Assembly: GCF_019976755.1 (NCBI RefSeq)
Contig: NZ_AP023441.1
Coordinates: 4,709,501-4,773,500 of the forward strand
Source: Nostoc sp. MS1
Lineage (GTDB): Bacteria; Cyanobacteriota; Cyanobacteriia; Cyanobacteriales; Nostocaceae
Length of the DNA stretch: 64,000 nucleotides
Reading direction: 5' to 3'
The notes below the pieces were generated by a model. It saw only the letters and a program-made list of their open reading frames with translations. It made no database searches and was not told the DNA's origin. Made by a program: the position numbers and the translations under genes. Position 1 is the first letter of the stretch. Each line of letters opens with the position of its first letter. Below, one piece after another: positions 7,659 through 17,113 of this stretch.

Positions 7659-8573
7659 TTAAACATCATCAAAATTTGTGGAGCTACCTAAATCCTCATC
7701 TGACTCATCTAGAGGTTTATAAGGGACATAATCAGTTGGGATAGCCTCATCATCTTGAATGTCTCTCCGAGAGGAGCTTGTATCCGCAGGTGGGCGGCGT
7801 TTTCTTGGTCTGCGTGGTGGGGTATCGTCTTCTACTTCTGGGCGAGGGGAACCGTTGTTACTGCGGCGGGGTTTTCTTACTTCAGTGCTACTAGAACTTT
7901 CCCAATCATCTACTGGCTTAGAAGGTGAACCCCAGTCTTCTTGTTCATAACTTTCCGAAGTCCTGTTGGTTGTTCGGTTCGTAGGACGGCGGCGTGGTTT
8001 ATCTGTTGATTCTGTTCTATCAGTTGTGCTACGGCGTTCCCTGCGGGGTGGTTGTTCCTCGTAATAGTTATCACGGGAGGAACGTTCATCTTTACCGGGA
8101 CGAATCCTAGCACGTACTGGACGTTCTTCTTCTTCCTCTTCTTCATAAGGTAGAGGCGCATAATCATCTTCTACCTCAGCCTCATACTTTCTTCTGCTGC
8201 TATAAGAATAGTTTTTGCTGACTGGTCGCTCATCATCCACAATCGGAGTGTTGCGTTTCGCTTGTTGGGTGGCGATACTCCGCAGACGAATACTTTCAAC
8301 CGCGAAAAATACCGTTGTCCCGACCAAAAGCAACTGACCAAATTGCAAAATCGGATCTAACCGCCATCCTTGGAAAATAAGAATAAAACCACACAGCAAG
8401 CCAACGGCTGCAAAAAATATATCTTGATCTCTTGACAGTTCTGGGCGCACAGTGCGGAGAAAATACAGCGCTGCCCCAGCCACAGCCAGGAAAATTCCTA
8501 GAATACTGGCTGAGTTCGTTCCAAAATTTACCTGAGCCAGAACACTGGCTGAGTTCAGCCCAAAATTTAGCAT
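7659..8573 (-). CDS. ycf66: Ycf66-family protein
   Basis: 304 residues. The N-terminal 90 residues carry the Ycf66 core (NSASILGIFLAVAGAALYFL and RPELSRDQDIFFAAVGLL), with about three membrane helices. The remainder is a long, highly charged, low-complexity tail rich in Arg, Glu, Ser and Pro that is probably disordered. Ycf66 is conserved in cyanobacteria and some plastids; its function is unresolved. It lies 278 bp downstream of psbX on the same strand, a pairing I recall as common in cyanobacteria. The first 26 residues contain a tandem duplication (LNFGLNSASVLAQ, VNFGTNSASILG) from a 39-bp repeat. Confidence 0.88.
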   Translation of the reverse strand: MLNFGLNSASVLAQVNFGTNSASILGIFLAVAGAALYFLRTVRPELSRDQDIFFAAVGLLCGFILIFQGWRLDPILQFGQLLLVGTTVFFAVESIRLRSIATQQAKRNTPIVDDERPVSKNYSYSSRRKYEAEVEDDYAPLPYEEEEEEERPVRARIRPGKDERSSRDNYYEEQPPRRERRSTTDRTESTDKPRRRPTNRTTNRTSESYEQEDWGSPSKPVDDWESSSSTEVRKPRRSNNGSPRPEVEDDTPPRRPRKRRPPADTSSSRRDIQDDEAIPTDYVPYKPLDESDEDLGSSTNFDDV

Positions 8574-8750
8574 TGTTCTTTTCCCAATATCAAATCTATG
8601 TTAGCGAGTCACACTTAAAATCACTACTGTAAACATCACAATATAATATTTAAGCTTCAAAGCATCTGACAAAGAAGCTTTGAAGCTATTAATCAAAAGC
8701 TAAAAAAGCTTAGTCTGTCAGCTTAGTATATCCTGTATCCCGCTATAGGA

Positions 8751-8818
8751 GAGCAGGCGATGCCTTCGGAGGGCTTCTCTACGAGACGCTGCGCGAACGC
8801 CTACGCTGACAGACCAAT
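8751..8818. repeat. Dispersed GC-rich palindromic repeat
   Basis: Contains gcgatgccttcggagggc, then gcttctctacgagacgctgc, then gcgaacgcctacgctgacag. These are classic Nostoc dispersed-repeat modules with short self-complementary arms (cgtagagaag-type). It sits between ycf66 and psbX. Confidence 0.75.
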
Positions 8819-8851
8819 ATAACTAAAGAGTGGAAATAACTCCCACAAAAA

Positions 8852-8971
8852 CTATGAACGCTGGATTTTGTCTTTTTGGCTGATGAAAATCAAACCAACG
8901 GTAGCGGGTACAACGACAATCAAAGTACCCCAACCCAGACTCCAAAGGAAATTTGATAAAGAAGGTGTCAT
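8852..8971 (-). CDS. psbX: Photosystem II protein PsbX
   Basis: 39 residues: starts MTPSLSNFLWSLGWGTLIVV and ends GLIFISQKDKIQRS, which closely fits the PsbX consensus. It is a single-helix subunit of the PSII core located near cytochrome b559, involved in stabilising the QB quinone region. ATG at 8971, TAG at 8852. It is short and lies upstream of ycf66 on the same strand. The stroma-side basic tail SQKDKIQRS is the strongest diagnostic. Confidence 0.95.
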   Translation of the reverse strand: MTPSLSNFLWSLGWGTLIVVVPATVGLIFISQKDKIQRS

Positions 8972-9286
8972 GGAACTATACCTTTTTTTACACTCTTAAT
9001 CATAATTCTAATGGTGTATTACATCCTTGAGAAGTCATTTGTTAGTTGTCATTGGTCATTGGTCATTAGTCATTAGTCATTAGTCCATAGTCAACAGTCA
9101 ATAGTCCATAGTCGTTATTTCTTCTCCGCATCTCCCTCATCTCCCCCACTCCTACTCACTACTCCCTACTCCCCAGCAATTAAGTGTCAGCATTTGGTTA
9201 GAATTAAAGAGAAGATACTTTACAAAGCTTAAAGTTTTCTGCTTCTAGTTGCTGTTTTTGTTCGTTTATAAATAGAGCTTAGATCG
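8972..9286. other. Divergent promoter region with simple repeats
   Basis: Lies between psbX (minus) and the YggT gene (plus), so it should hold both promoters. Bases 9040-9115 are ttggtcattagtcatagtcc units and 9125-9175 are cccactccta units of the same families seen at 6953-7075. No gene seen. Confidence 0.6.
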
Positions 9287-9580
9287 ATGAATGGTGTTGA
9301 CCTAACTATTTGGATTCTCGGCCCTGTGTTGGGAGTGATGACATTTCTGTTTATTTTCCGCATCATCCTTACCTGGTATCCGCAAGTCGATCTCAACCGT
9401 TTACCCTGGAATTCAATTTCCTGGCCTACTGAACCATTTCTCATTCCTCTACGCAAACTAGTACCACCCATCGGCGGGGTTGACATTACCCCTATTATCT
9501 GGGTGGGTATCTTTAGTCTGCTTAGAGAAGTTCTTTTAGGTCAGCAAGGATTGTTAACGATGTTGACTCGGATGAGTTAG
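9287..9580 (+). CDS. YggT/Ycf19-family membrane protein
   Basis: 97 residues with two membrane segments (about 6-30 and 65-90). The YggT signature lies between them: RIILTWYPQVDLN, then PTEPFLIPLRKLVPP and the GGVDITPIIW loop. Homologues in chloroplasts (CCB3, YlmG) act in cytochrome b6 heme attachment and nucleoid distribution; bacterial ones are linked to division and envelope biology. Its exact role here cannot be deduced. Monocistronic, with an ATG start at 9287. Confidence 0.88.
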   Translation: MNGVDLTIWILGPVLGVMTFLFIFRIILTWYPQVDLNRLPWNSISWPTEPFLIPLRKLVPPIGGVDITPIIWVGIFSLLREVLLGQQGLLTMLTRMS

Positions 9581-9656
9581 ATGATTGGTAATTGGTAATT
9601 GGTAATTTGTCTTTTAAAAACCATTTATCGATTACCTATTAGCCATTACCCTTACC

Positions 9657-11000
9657 CTATTGATTCATCTCTTGCACAAAACTGGTAGACACATGACCCT
9701 CTAAGAATTGGGGGTTTTCCATGATTCTTTGATGAAACCCGATAGTTGTAGGTAATCCAGTAATGGCACACTCTCTGAGGGCGCGTTTCATGCGGTTAAT
9801 AGCAGTCTTGCGATCTGGCCCCCAGACGATTAATTTACCAATCAGGGAATCGTAGTAAGGGGGAATTTGGTAATCAGTATAAACGTGGGAATCAATCCGC
9901 ACACCAGGGCCGCCTGGGGGAAGATAACCACTGATACGTCCGGGGGCTGGGCGGAAATCATGGTCTGGGTCTTCCGCATTAATACGGCATTCGATCGCAT
10001 GACCTCTTAATACAACTTGGTCTTGAGTCAAGCCCAATCTTTCCCCTTGGGCAATTCTAATTTGTTCAACTAGCAAGTCCACCCCTGTAACCATCTCTGT
10101 TACAGGATGCTCCACTTGAATCCGGGTGTTCATTTCCATAAAGTAAAAGTTACCGGATTTATCTAAAAGAAACTCAATTGTCCCCGCCCCAGTATAGTTA
10201 ATGAACTGGGCAGCTTTCACCGCAGCTTCCCCCATTCTTTTGCGCAAGTCTGAGTCTAAAGCAGGGCTGGGGGCTTCTTCTAGTAATTTTTGGTTACGGC
10301 GTTGAATTGAACAATCTCGTTCCCCTAAGTGAATGACGTTGCCGTAATTGTCTGCCAAAATTTGAAACTCAATGTGGCGGGGTCGTTCAATAAATTTTTC
10401 GATGTAAACGCCAGCGTTACCAAAGGCTGCACCCGCTTCACCTTGGGCGGCTAAGAATAGTTTGACAAATTCATCAGGTGATCGCACTAATCGCATACCC
10501 CGGCCGCCACCACCAGCCGTAGCTTTAATCATCACTGGATAACCGATATCTTTCGCCAGTGTCAAACCTTCTTGCTCAGTTTCCACCAACCCATCACTCC
10601 CAGGAACCGTTGGTACACCAGCTTTTTGCATGGTTTCCTTAGCAGTGGATTTATCCCCCATCAAGCGGATAGCTTCTGGGGTGGGGCCAATAAAGGCAAT
10701 ATCATGAGCGGCACAGATTTCAGCAAACTTGGCATTTTCTGACAAAAAGCCGTAACCAGGATGGATGGCACTAGCATTGCGTGTCAACGCCGCAGCAATA
10801 ATGTTAGGAATATTTAAATAGCTTTTGGCGCTTGCAGGCTCGCCAATACAAACAGCTTCATCAGCAAGTTGGACATGAAGCGCATTTCGGTCAACAGTTG
10901 AGTGAACTGCGATCGTCGCAATACCCATCTCCTCACAGGCGCGGAGAATGCGAAGCGCAATTTCTCCCCGATTGGCAATCAATATTTTGTCAAACTTCAT
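9657..11000 (-). CDS. accC: Acetyl-CoA carboxylase, biotin carboxylase subunit
   Basis: 447 residues, the full normal length. It has the N-terminal Rossmann-like domain (MKFDKILIANRGEIALRI), the ATP-grasp domain with Gly-rich loop ATAGGGGRGM near 160-170, and the active-site strand EMNTRIQVEHPVTEM near 290 with the catalytic Glu, Asn and Arg. The enzyme carboxylates biotin on BCCP using bicarbonate and ATP, the first half-reaction of malonyl-CoA synthesis in the cytoplasm. accC is not linked to accB here, as is common in cyanobacteria. No domain is missing. Confidence 0.97.
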   Translation of the reverse strand: MKFDKILIANRGEIALRILRACEEMGIATIAVHSTVDRNALHVQLADEAVCIGEPASAKSYLNIPNIIAAALTRNASAIHPGYGFLSENAKFAEICAAHDIAFIGPTPEAIRLMGDKSTAKETMQKAGVPTVPGSDGLVETEQEGLTLAKDIGYPVMIKATAGGGGRGMRLVRSPDEFVKLFLAAQGEAGAAFGNAGVYIEKFIERPRHIEFQILADNYGNVIHLGERDCSIQRRNQKLLEEAPSPALDSDLRKRMGEAAVKAAQFINYTGAGTIEFLLDKSGNFYFMEMNTRIQVEHPVTEMVTGVDLLVEQIRIAQGERLGLTQDQVVLRGHAIECRINAEDPDHDFRPAPGRISGYLPPGGPGVRIDSHVYTDYQIPPYYDSLIGKLIVWGPDRKTAINRMKRALRECAITGLPTTIGFHQRIMENPQFLEGHVSTSFVQEMNQ

Positions 11001-11404
<404 letters not shown>

Positions 11405-11485
11405 GCGGATGTGGCGGAATTGGTATACGCGCACGCTTGAGGTGCGTGTGGCTTTGCCTTGCGAGTTCGAGTCTCGCCATCCGCA
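11405..11485 (+). tRNA. tRNA-Leu (anticodon GAG)
   Basis: Acceptor GCGGATG (11405-11411) pairs with CATCCGC (11478-11484), with discriminator A. The anticodon stem CACGC/GCGTG encloses loop TTGAGGT, giving anticodon GAG. A long variable arm and the T-arm gagttcgagtctc are present, as expected for a class II Leu tRNA. CCA is not encoded. Confidence 0.95.
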
Positions 11486-11681
11486 TTTTTTAGTCAGTAC
11501 ATTTAAAGGTCAATAGTCAAGGCATTTGCTTTTGGCTGTTGACCTTTTAAAGTATTGGAGATGCGCAACTGAAAAGATGAGGAAGTAGTCCAGAAAAACT
11601 AATTATCCATTACCAATCACCCATTACCAACGACCAATTATTTATGCTTTCATAGAGATAGGTGAACTTTTGTAAAGAACA

Positions 11682-12311
11682 TTGACTGTAATTTCTACCA
11701 CAACTAACAACTCAACACTGCCGGCCGGATGGCATAGCCTCACTCCTATTTGGCAAGGTGGGGAGGAAATAATTAAACATAGCTTGCCTCACACTCAGCT
11801 TGCGCCGACTTGGCAATTACTACTTTTAGGTGATGGCTCACCCACTAGGCATTTAGAATTACTCACGGGTGAACCGACAGAGGTCGATGTTATCGATATG
11901 TCGTTAATTGGCATGGACTCAGATAACGCACCGAATTTAATCCAATCTGTGCCAGGGCCAAGGCTGCGGCGGCAAGTGTGGCTAAGAACTGCTTCTGGTC
12001 AGCGATTAGCTTATGCAACTTCTTGGTGGGAAGCTAGCCATGTAGATGAGTATTTGCAAAATCGTTCACTGCCAATTTGGGCAAGTCTAGCACGTCTCCG
12101 CACAGAGTTATATCGGGATGTGCGTGGTGTTTATTATGGATACTCAGAGGCTTTACAATCAGGCTTTGGCGTGGATGGGCCTTTTTGGGGTCGTCATTAC
12201 CTGTTTTGGCATCATGGAAAACCTTTAACCTTGATCTATGAAGTTTTTTCGCCTTATTTAACTAAATACTTGGGGCCGATGCAGCTAAGTTCTAGCAATG
12301 GCAAAGTATAG
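11682..12311 (+). CDS. Chorismate pyruvate-lyase-like protein (DUF98 family)
   Basis: 209 residues, read from a TTG at 11682 because no ATG occurs before residue 72. The motifs RQVWLRTASGQRLAYATSWW and the C-terminal GPFWGRHYLFWHHGKPL belong to the DUF98/UbiC-like fold. Cyanobacterial members form 4-hydroxybenzoate from chorismate, the head-group precursor in plastoquinone synthesis. Cytoplasmic, with no signal peptide. Monocistronic, following tRNA-Leu by 200 bp. The assignment rests on family resemblance; the exact start is uncertain. Confidence 0.75.
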   Translation: MTVISTTTNNSTLPAGWHSLTPIWQGGEEIIKHSLPHTQLAPTWQLLLLGDGSPTRHLELLTGEPTEVDVIDMSLIGMDSDNAPNLIQSVPGPRLRRQVWLRTASGQRLAYATSWWEASHVDEYLQNRSLPIWASLARLRTELYRDVRGVYYGYSEALQSGFGVDGPFWGRHYLFWHHGKPLTLIYEVFSPYLTKYLGPMQLSSSNGKV

Positions 12312-12993
12312 TAGGTGACAGGGAATAGGTACTCCACAGGTTACTAATCTCAGGCTTTTACCATTTATGTATATCCGAGCTTATCTAGTTACTACCTTAT
12401 AAAAATTCAATGGATTAAACAAACATAGAAAGTAAATAACTAAGAAAGGACAATTAACGTCTAAATTCCTTCGACATCAGACTGCTTATTATTCAACGGG
12501 TATAGATTAAAAAATCATTGCTCAAGTTTATATTGGAATGAGTAATCTATTTCAGTGATATGCAGTAAAAATATAACAACTTCAACAGTAAGTATGCTGA
12601 TAAAAAATGCAATTTTTTGATGTTGACTAAGCCTGAACTACAGCAATTGCTGGATTTTCACCCTCTTTAATTTGTCAATTAAAAAAAAGTAAGGACAGAT
12701 TGTAAAAATTAAATATAATATATGGCTTGGATCTGGCAATAAACAAGAACTGTAAAACAAGACACTAATGACTTGTAGCTTTTTGTTGTTAGTTTGATTC
12801 TCAAAGTGATTATAATGACCAATTTGTCACACATACTTTGCTAGGGTAAGTACCCATGCGAGGATAATGTGCTGAAAAATTTAATCGATAAATGCTAAAA
12901 AAGTTAACAAAGTATATATTAACAGAAAAATCTTTTAGCCTAATTAACCATTCAAGTAAGTAAAAAATTTGCTACTAAGAGGTGTAGGGTTTG
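12312..12993. other. Intergenic region, no gene seen
   Basis: About 680 bp of AT-rich sequence with frequent stops in all frames. Apart from the promoter expected for the DUF3352 gene I see no hairpin, repeat or small coding frame that stands out. Confidence 0.5.
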
Positions 12994-14715
12994 ATGACAC
13001 CGCCTATTTTGTCTGTTCCCATGAAAAAACTCAAGAAACCATCCTTAACGCTGACACTCTCGGCTGCTGGGTTATTAATTGGTGGTGGTGCGGTAGCTTA
13101 TTGGTTGTTTAACCAAGCACAACCATTCTCCAGAAACTTATTAGTAGGTGCAAATATTATTCCGCAAGATGCTTTATTTGCAGTTTCTTTGACTACAGAT
13201 AGCAAACAATGGCAGAAATTGCAGGAATTTGGCACAAAAGAGACTCAAACTTTAGTTAATGAAAATTTAATCCAGTTACGCGATCGCTTTCTCACTAGTC
13301 ATGGTTACACCTTTGAAAAAGACATTCAACCGTGGGTAGGGAATGAAGTTACCTTGGCTATTCTCACTCCAGATATCAGTAAATCCGCCGCCAGACCAGT
13401 ATCGATAAATGCACAAGCAATAAGTAGTCAACAGTCGATGGTCATGGTTTTACCAGTGGATAATTTAGAAAAAGCCAAGAGTATTTTGACGCAACCAAAA
13501 CCATCCAACTTAGGTAAATGGAGCGAATATAATTATCAAGGTATTACTATCAGACAAAGCCAAGGACAAACTGCGGAAAATTTCTCCGCAGCCTTGATAG
13601 ATAATCGTTTCCTAATAATTACAGATAGTCCTAAAGTTGCAGAAAAAACTATAGATGCCTATAAAAGTAAAACAACATTGGCAAATACGGGAGGTTTTGC
13701 CGATAATTTTACCAAAATTGCCAGCTATCAGCCACTAGCTCAGTTTTACTTAAATGTTCCCGACGCTGCCAAAATAGCATCTGTCGCACCGAACCGCGCC
13801 TTACCAGCACAAGTTTTAGCCCAACTACAAAACAACCAAGGTTTAGCAGGGAGCGTAACTTTAGAATCAGAAGGAATACGCATCAAAGGAGTTTCTTGGC
13901 TTAACCCCCGCAGCCAACGTGTATTAGCGGTAGAAAATGATGCTGGGAGTATGCAAAATCGCGTTCCCGTAGGAACAATCATGATGCTGTCTGGTGCGAA
14001 TTTACAACGTCTGTGGAGTGATTATGTTCTCACCGCCCAAAACAACCCTCTAGCACCCATTCCGCCAGAACAACTGCGTAGTGGGGTAAAATCTCTGACT
14101 AATCTGGATTTAGAACAAGATTTACTCAAATGGATGAAGGGAGAATTTGCTATCTCCCTCATTCCTGGTAGTCCTAAACCAAATTCCCCAGATAATTTTC
14201 GGGCGGCTTTAGTCTTAATGATTCAAGCCAAAGATCGGCAACAGGCTGAAGCATCAATCAAACAGCTAGATGATGTGATGAAAAATCAATATCAATTCCA
14301 GATTCAACCTGCAACAGTAGCAGGTAAACCCGTCGTCAACTGGATTAGCCCCTTTGGAACTCTAACCGCCACTCGTGGCTGGTTAGATAATGATGTTGCT
14401 TTCTTATCAATAGGCGCACCCATCACCGATAAAATTCTGCCCAAACCCAACAACACACTCGCGGATAGTTCTGCTTTTCAACAAACAGTACCAGCCGAAC
14501 CCAATCCTACAAATGGTCAATTTTATTTAGATGTAGAACAGACAGCGAAAAACTTTCCTCTGCCAAGCTTAATACCTCAGCAACAAACTTTATTACAAGC
14601 AACACGTTCTATAGGAGTAACATCAGCCGTCAGCGACAATCGCAGCACCCGTTATGATATTTTTCTAGCACTGAAGAAAAATGGTAACTCGGCTGCTATA
14701 CCTGGTGCGAAGTGA
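12994..14715 (+). CDS. DUF3352-domain protein
   Basis: 573 residues from ATG 12994; a TTG immediately before it is in frame and equally near the ribosome site. A short cytoplasmic N-terminus and one hydrophobic anchor (LTLSAAGLLIGGGAVAYWLF, about 25-44) precede a large soluble region predicted to face the periplasm or lumen. The rest fits DUF3352, a cyanobacterial family of unknown function with beta-rich tandem halves (YQGITIRQSQGQT, later IRIKGVSWLNPRSQR). No catalytic motif is visible. It is followed by a tcaactg repeat and then ccsA. Confidence 0.75.
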   Translation: MTPPILSVPMKKLKKPSLTLTLSAAGLLIGGGAVAYWLFNQAQPFSRNLLVGANIIPQDALFAVSLTTDSKQWQKLQEFGTKETQTLVNENLIQLRDRFLTSHGYTFEKDIQPWVGNEVTLAILTPDISKSAARPVSINAQAISSQQSMVMVLPVDNLEKAKSILTQPKPSNLGKWSEYNYQGITIRQSQGQTAENFSAALIDNRFLIITDSPKVAEKTIDAYKSKTTLANTGGFADNFTKIASYQPLAQFYLNVPDAAKIASVAPNRALPAQVLAQLQNNQGLAGSVTLESEGIRIKGVSWLNPRSQRVLAVENDAGSMQNRVPVGTIMMLSGANLQRLWSDYVLTAQNNPLAPIPPEQLRSGVKSLTNLDLEQDLLKWMKGEFAISLIPGSPKPNSPDNFRAALVLMIQAKDRQQAEASIKQLDDVMKNQYQFQIQPATVAGKPVVNWISPFGTLTATRGWLDNDVAFLSIGAPITDKILPKPNNTLADSSAFQQTVPAEPNPTNGQFYLDVEQTAKNFPLPSLIPQQQTLLQATRSIGVTSAVSDNRSTRYDIFLALKKNGNSAAIPGAK

Positions 14716-14745
14716 GGAAGATTCAATCAGTGAACAGTGGAAATA

Positions 14746-14793
14746 ACCTGACAACTGTCAACTGTCAACTGTCAACTGTCAACTGTTCACTGA
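14746..14793. repeat. Heptamer tandem repeat (caactgt)
   Basis: About five consecutive copies of the 7-bp unit caactgt lie between the DUF3352 gene and ccsA. Related runs occur at 45420-45465 (gttgact) and 48105-48140 (cagttaa). Confidence 0.85.
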
Positions 14794-14876
14794 TTCATGC
14801 GTGATGGCTCACTAAGCAGATAGGATCAATAAAGTCAGAATAATAATTTTCAAAAATCCACTGCGGAGAACACTTT

Positions 14877-15932
14877 ATGAATCTGGTTTTACTCCAGAAT
14901 TGGTTGGATAATGCTTCCTTTGCCGTCTTGTTCCTGACGATGCTGCTTTATTGGATAGGAGCGGCGTTTCCTGGTTTGCCAGCAATTAATGCGTTGGGAA
15001 CAGCTGGAATGGTGATCGCAAATTTGTCCATTGCTACTCTACTGGGCGCACGTTGGATAGAAGCTGGCTATTTTCCTTTGAGTAATTTGTATGAATCTCT
15101 ATTCTTCCTGGTTTGGGGAATTACCACAGTTCATCTCATCGCCGAAAATTCTAGCCGCAGTCGCTTAGTAGGTGTATTTACTTCTCCTGTGGCTATGGGA
15201 ATTGTTGCCTTTGCTACCTTGACTTTGCCATCTGAGATGCAGATAGCAGAACCTCTAGTGCCTGCGCTGAAGTCTAACTGGCTGATGATGCACGTTAGCG
15301 TCATGATGTTGAGTTATGCAGCTTTGATGGTGGGTTCATTGCTGGCGATCGCATTTCTGGTTGTTACCCGTGGGAATAACATACAATTACAAGGCAGTTC
15401 TGTAGGTAATGGTGGCTATCGCACTAACGGCTACCGCTTGCTAAAAGCTGGAGAATTAGTTACTCAACCAACAACATCACCAGTAGAAAGTAATGGTTTT
15501 GCTCGTATAGAAAGCCAAAACAACGGCAACGGTAACACAGCCGTATTAAACTTAGCCACTACATCCCAAGCCTCAACCTTAACATCCACCGAAACCCTTT
15601 CACCCCAACGCCTCAGCCTTGCCGAAACCCTAGACAATATCAGCTATCGCATCATTGGTTTAGGGTTTCCTCTGCTGACAATTGGCATTATTGCTGGCGC
15701 AGTTTGGGCAAACGAAGCGTGGGGTTCTTACTGGAGCTGGGACCCTAAAGAAACCTGGGCTTTGATTACTTGGTTAGTATTTGCTGCTTACCTCCACGCC
15801 AGAATCACTCGTGGTTGGCAAGGTCGTCGTCCAGCAATTTTAGCCGCTAGTGGCTTCGTTGTAGTCTGGATTTGTTACTTAGGAGTCAATCTGTTGGGTA
15901 AAGGTTTACATTCCTACGGGTGGTTTTTTTAA
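14877..15932 (+). CDS. ccsA: Cytochrome c biogenesis protein CcsA (System II heme handling)
   Basis: 351 residues with about eight membrane segments. The tryptophan-rich heme-handling motif WGSYWSWDPKETW is near residue 281, and conserved His residues occur in LMMHVSVMML, YLHARITRGW and GKGLHSYGWF. This is the CcsA/Ycf5 (CcmC-like) component that delivers heme across the thylakoid membrane to apocytochromes, working with Ccs1/CcsB. Databases sometimes label the family CcsB. A low-complexity Asn/Thr/Ser-rich segment of about 80 residues (175-255) lies between helices and varies among species. Start ATG 14877. Confidence 0.92.
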   Translation: MNLVLLQNWLDNASFAVLFLTMLLYWIGAAFPGLPAINALGTAGMVIANLSIATLLGARWIEAGYFPLSNLYESLFFLVWGITTVHLIAENSSRSRLVGVFTSPVAMGIVAFATLTLPSEMQIAEPLVPALKSNWLMMHVSVMMLSYAALMVGSLLAIAFLVVTRGNNIQLQGSSVGNGGYRTNGYRLLKAGELVTQPTTSPVESNGFARIESQNNGNGNTAVLNLATTSQASTLTSTETLSPQRLSLAETLDNISYRIIGLGFPLLTIGIIAGAVWANEAWGSYWSWDPKETWALITWLVFAAYLHARITRGWQGRRPAILAASGFVVVWICYLGVNLLGKGLHSYGWFF

Positions 15933-15989
15933 ATAACTTACCCGTTAGTCTCCTCTTCATTTTCAAAGAGGAGAACAATACAATTTGTA

Positions 15990-16045
15990 ATTCGTAATTC
16001 CTTTCGGGTTCGCCGTAGCGTTGCGTAGCAAAGATCAGGCTTGCG
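15990..16045. repeat. Dispersed GC-rich repeat
   Basis: Contains ttcgccgtagcgttgcgtag, then caaagatcaggcttgcgcc, modules of the same dispersed family as 8751-8818. It lies between convergent ccsA and the oxidoreductase gene. Confidence 0.6.
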
Positions 16046-16106
16046 CCAAGTGACAACCTACTAATGGTTTTTGCAATCTCAAATGATCGCCCCATCCAAA
16101 GTGTTA

Positions 16107-17057
16107 TCACACTTCTTGCTTGAGATGCTCAGAATACCAAGCTAATGTCCTGGCAATTCCAGCTTCTAGAGGTGTCGCATGATTGCCAAAAGCTTGCACA
16201 TACTTGTTGTGATTGACGACAAAGGGTTCATCAAATTCGTACATCATTTCAACAGTTTCTCTGGCTCCGGGAATAAATAATCCACCTAAGCGCATCATGA
16301 ATTTTCCCATTCCATTCATCTTGGGTGGATGTCCGGCTTGTTGGAATGCAAGCGTGATAAATTGTCGAGTAGTCACCGTTTCAGCATTGGGAATATGCCA
16401 AATTTGCCCTAATGCTTTTTCCTGTTCGCCCAGAATCACTAATGCTTTGCCAAAGTCATCAATAAAGGTATAGGTGTGCAGTGTATCTAGATCGCCAACA
16501 CTCTCAGCAGTTGTGCCTGCCAAGATTGCTGGAAAGATGCGATCGCCCATGACAGAATTCAACACCCCAGGCCCATAAAAGTCAGAACCTCGCGCGATCG
16601 CTACTTGAATCAATCCCTGGTGATGTGCCTTGAGCAACGCTTCTGACATCTGGGCGCGAGTGCGTCCTTTCCGAGTTGTTGCAGCATTAGGTAAGTCTTC
16701 GTGCATGGAACCTTTGACTAGTCCATACATATAGAGATTGTCACCGACAATTAGCTTGGCTCCACTAGCTGCTACACCTTTGACAATGCTGTCTTGTAGT
16801 TTTGGAAACAATGTAGGCCACTGAGTATAGTCTGGTTGAGTACATTGATAAACGACAGTTGCTCCCTGCGTCACAGCTTCAACACTCTTTGGATCATAAG
16901 CATCGGCAGCCACAATCTCAACAGACTCAGGCACAATCGCCTCACCTCTGCGGTTAACCATCCGAATTTGCACATTGCGCGTCAGCAATTCTCGCATCAC
17001 AGACTGTCCCAGCGCTCCTGTCCCTAAAATAACGTGAAGTTGTTTATGAGTCTTCAT
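16107..17057 (-). CDS. NAD(P)-dependent oxidoreductase/epimerase-like protein (SDR fold)
   Basis: 316 residues from ATG 17057, chosen because GGAGAG stands about ten bases upstream and the protein then opens directly with the nucleotide-binding strand. A longer frame to 17324 exists but overlaps the DUF4386 gene. The GxGxxG motif is GTGALG near residue 11, followed by an NRRG specificity loop, a DNLYMYG active-site region with Tyr, and YTFIDDFGKAL near 225, as in atypical/extended SDR enzymes. Substrate unknown. It is the last gene of a MerR-DUF4386-SDR set on the minus strand. Confidence 0.8.
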   Translation of the reverse strand: MKTHKQLHVILGTGALGQSVMRELLTRNVQIRMVNRRGEAIVPESVEIVAADAYDPKSVEAVTQGATVVYQCTQPDYTQWPTLFPKLQDSIVKGVAASGAKLIVGDNLYMYGLVKGSMHEDLPNAATTRKGRTRAQMSEALLKAHHQGLIQVAIARGSDFYGPGVLNSVMGDRIFPAILAGTTAESVGDLDTLHTYTFIDDFGKALVILGEQEKALGQIWHIPNAETVTTRQFITLAFQQAGHPPKMNGMGKFMMRLGGLFIPGARETVEMMYEFDEPFVVNHNKYVQAFGNHATPLEAGIARTLAWYSEHLKQEV

Positions 17058-17113
17058 TGCAGTTGCTCTCCAAATTAATAGTAAGTTCAGTGGTTTACAA
17101 GTTAATGCTTGAG

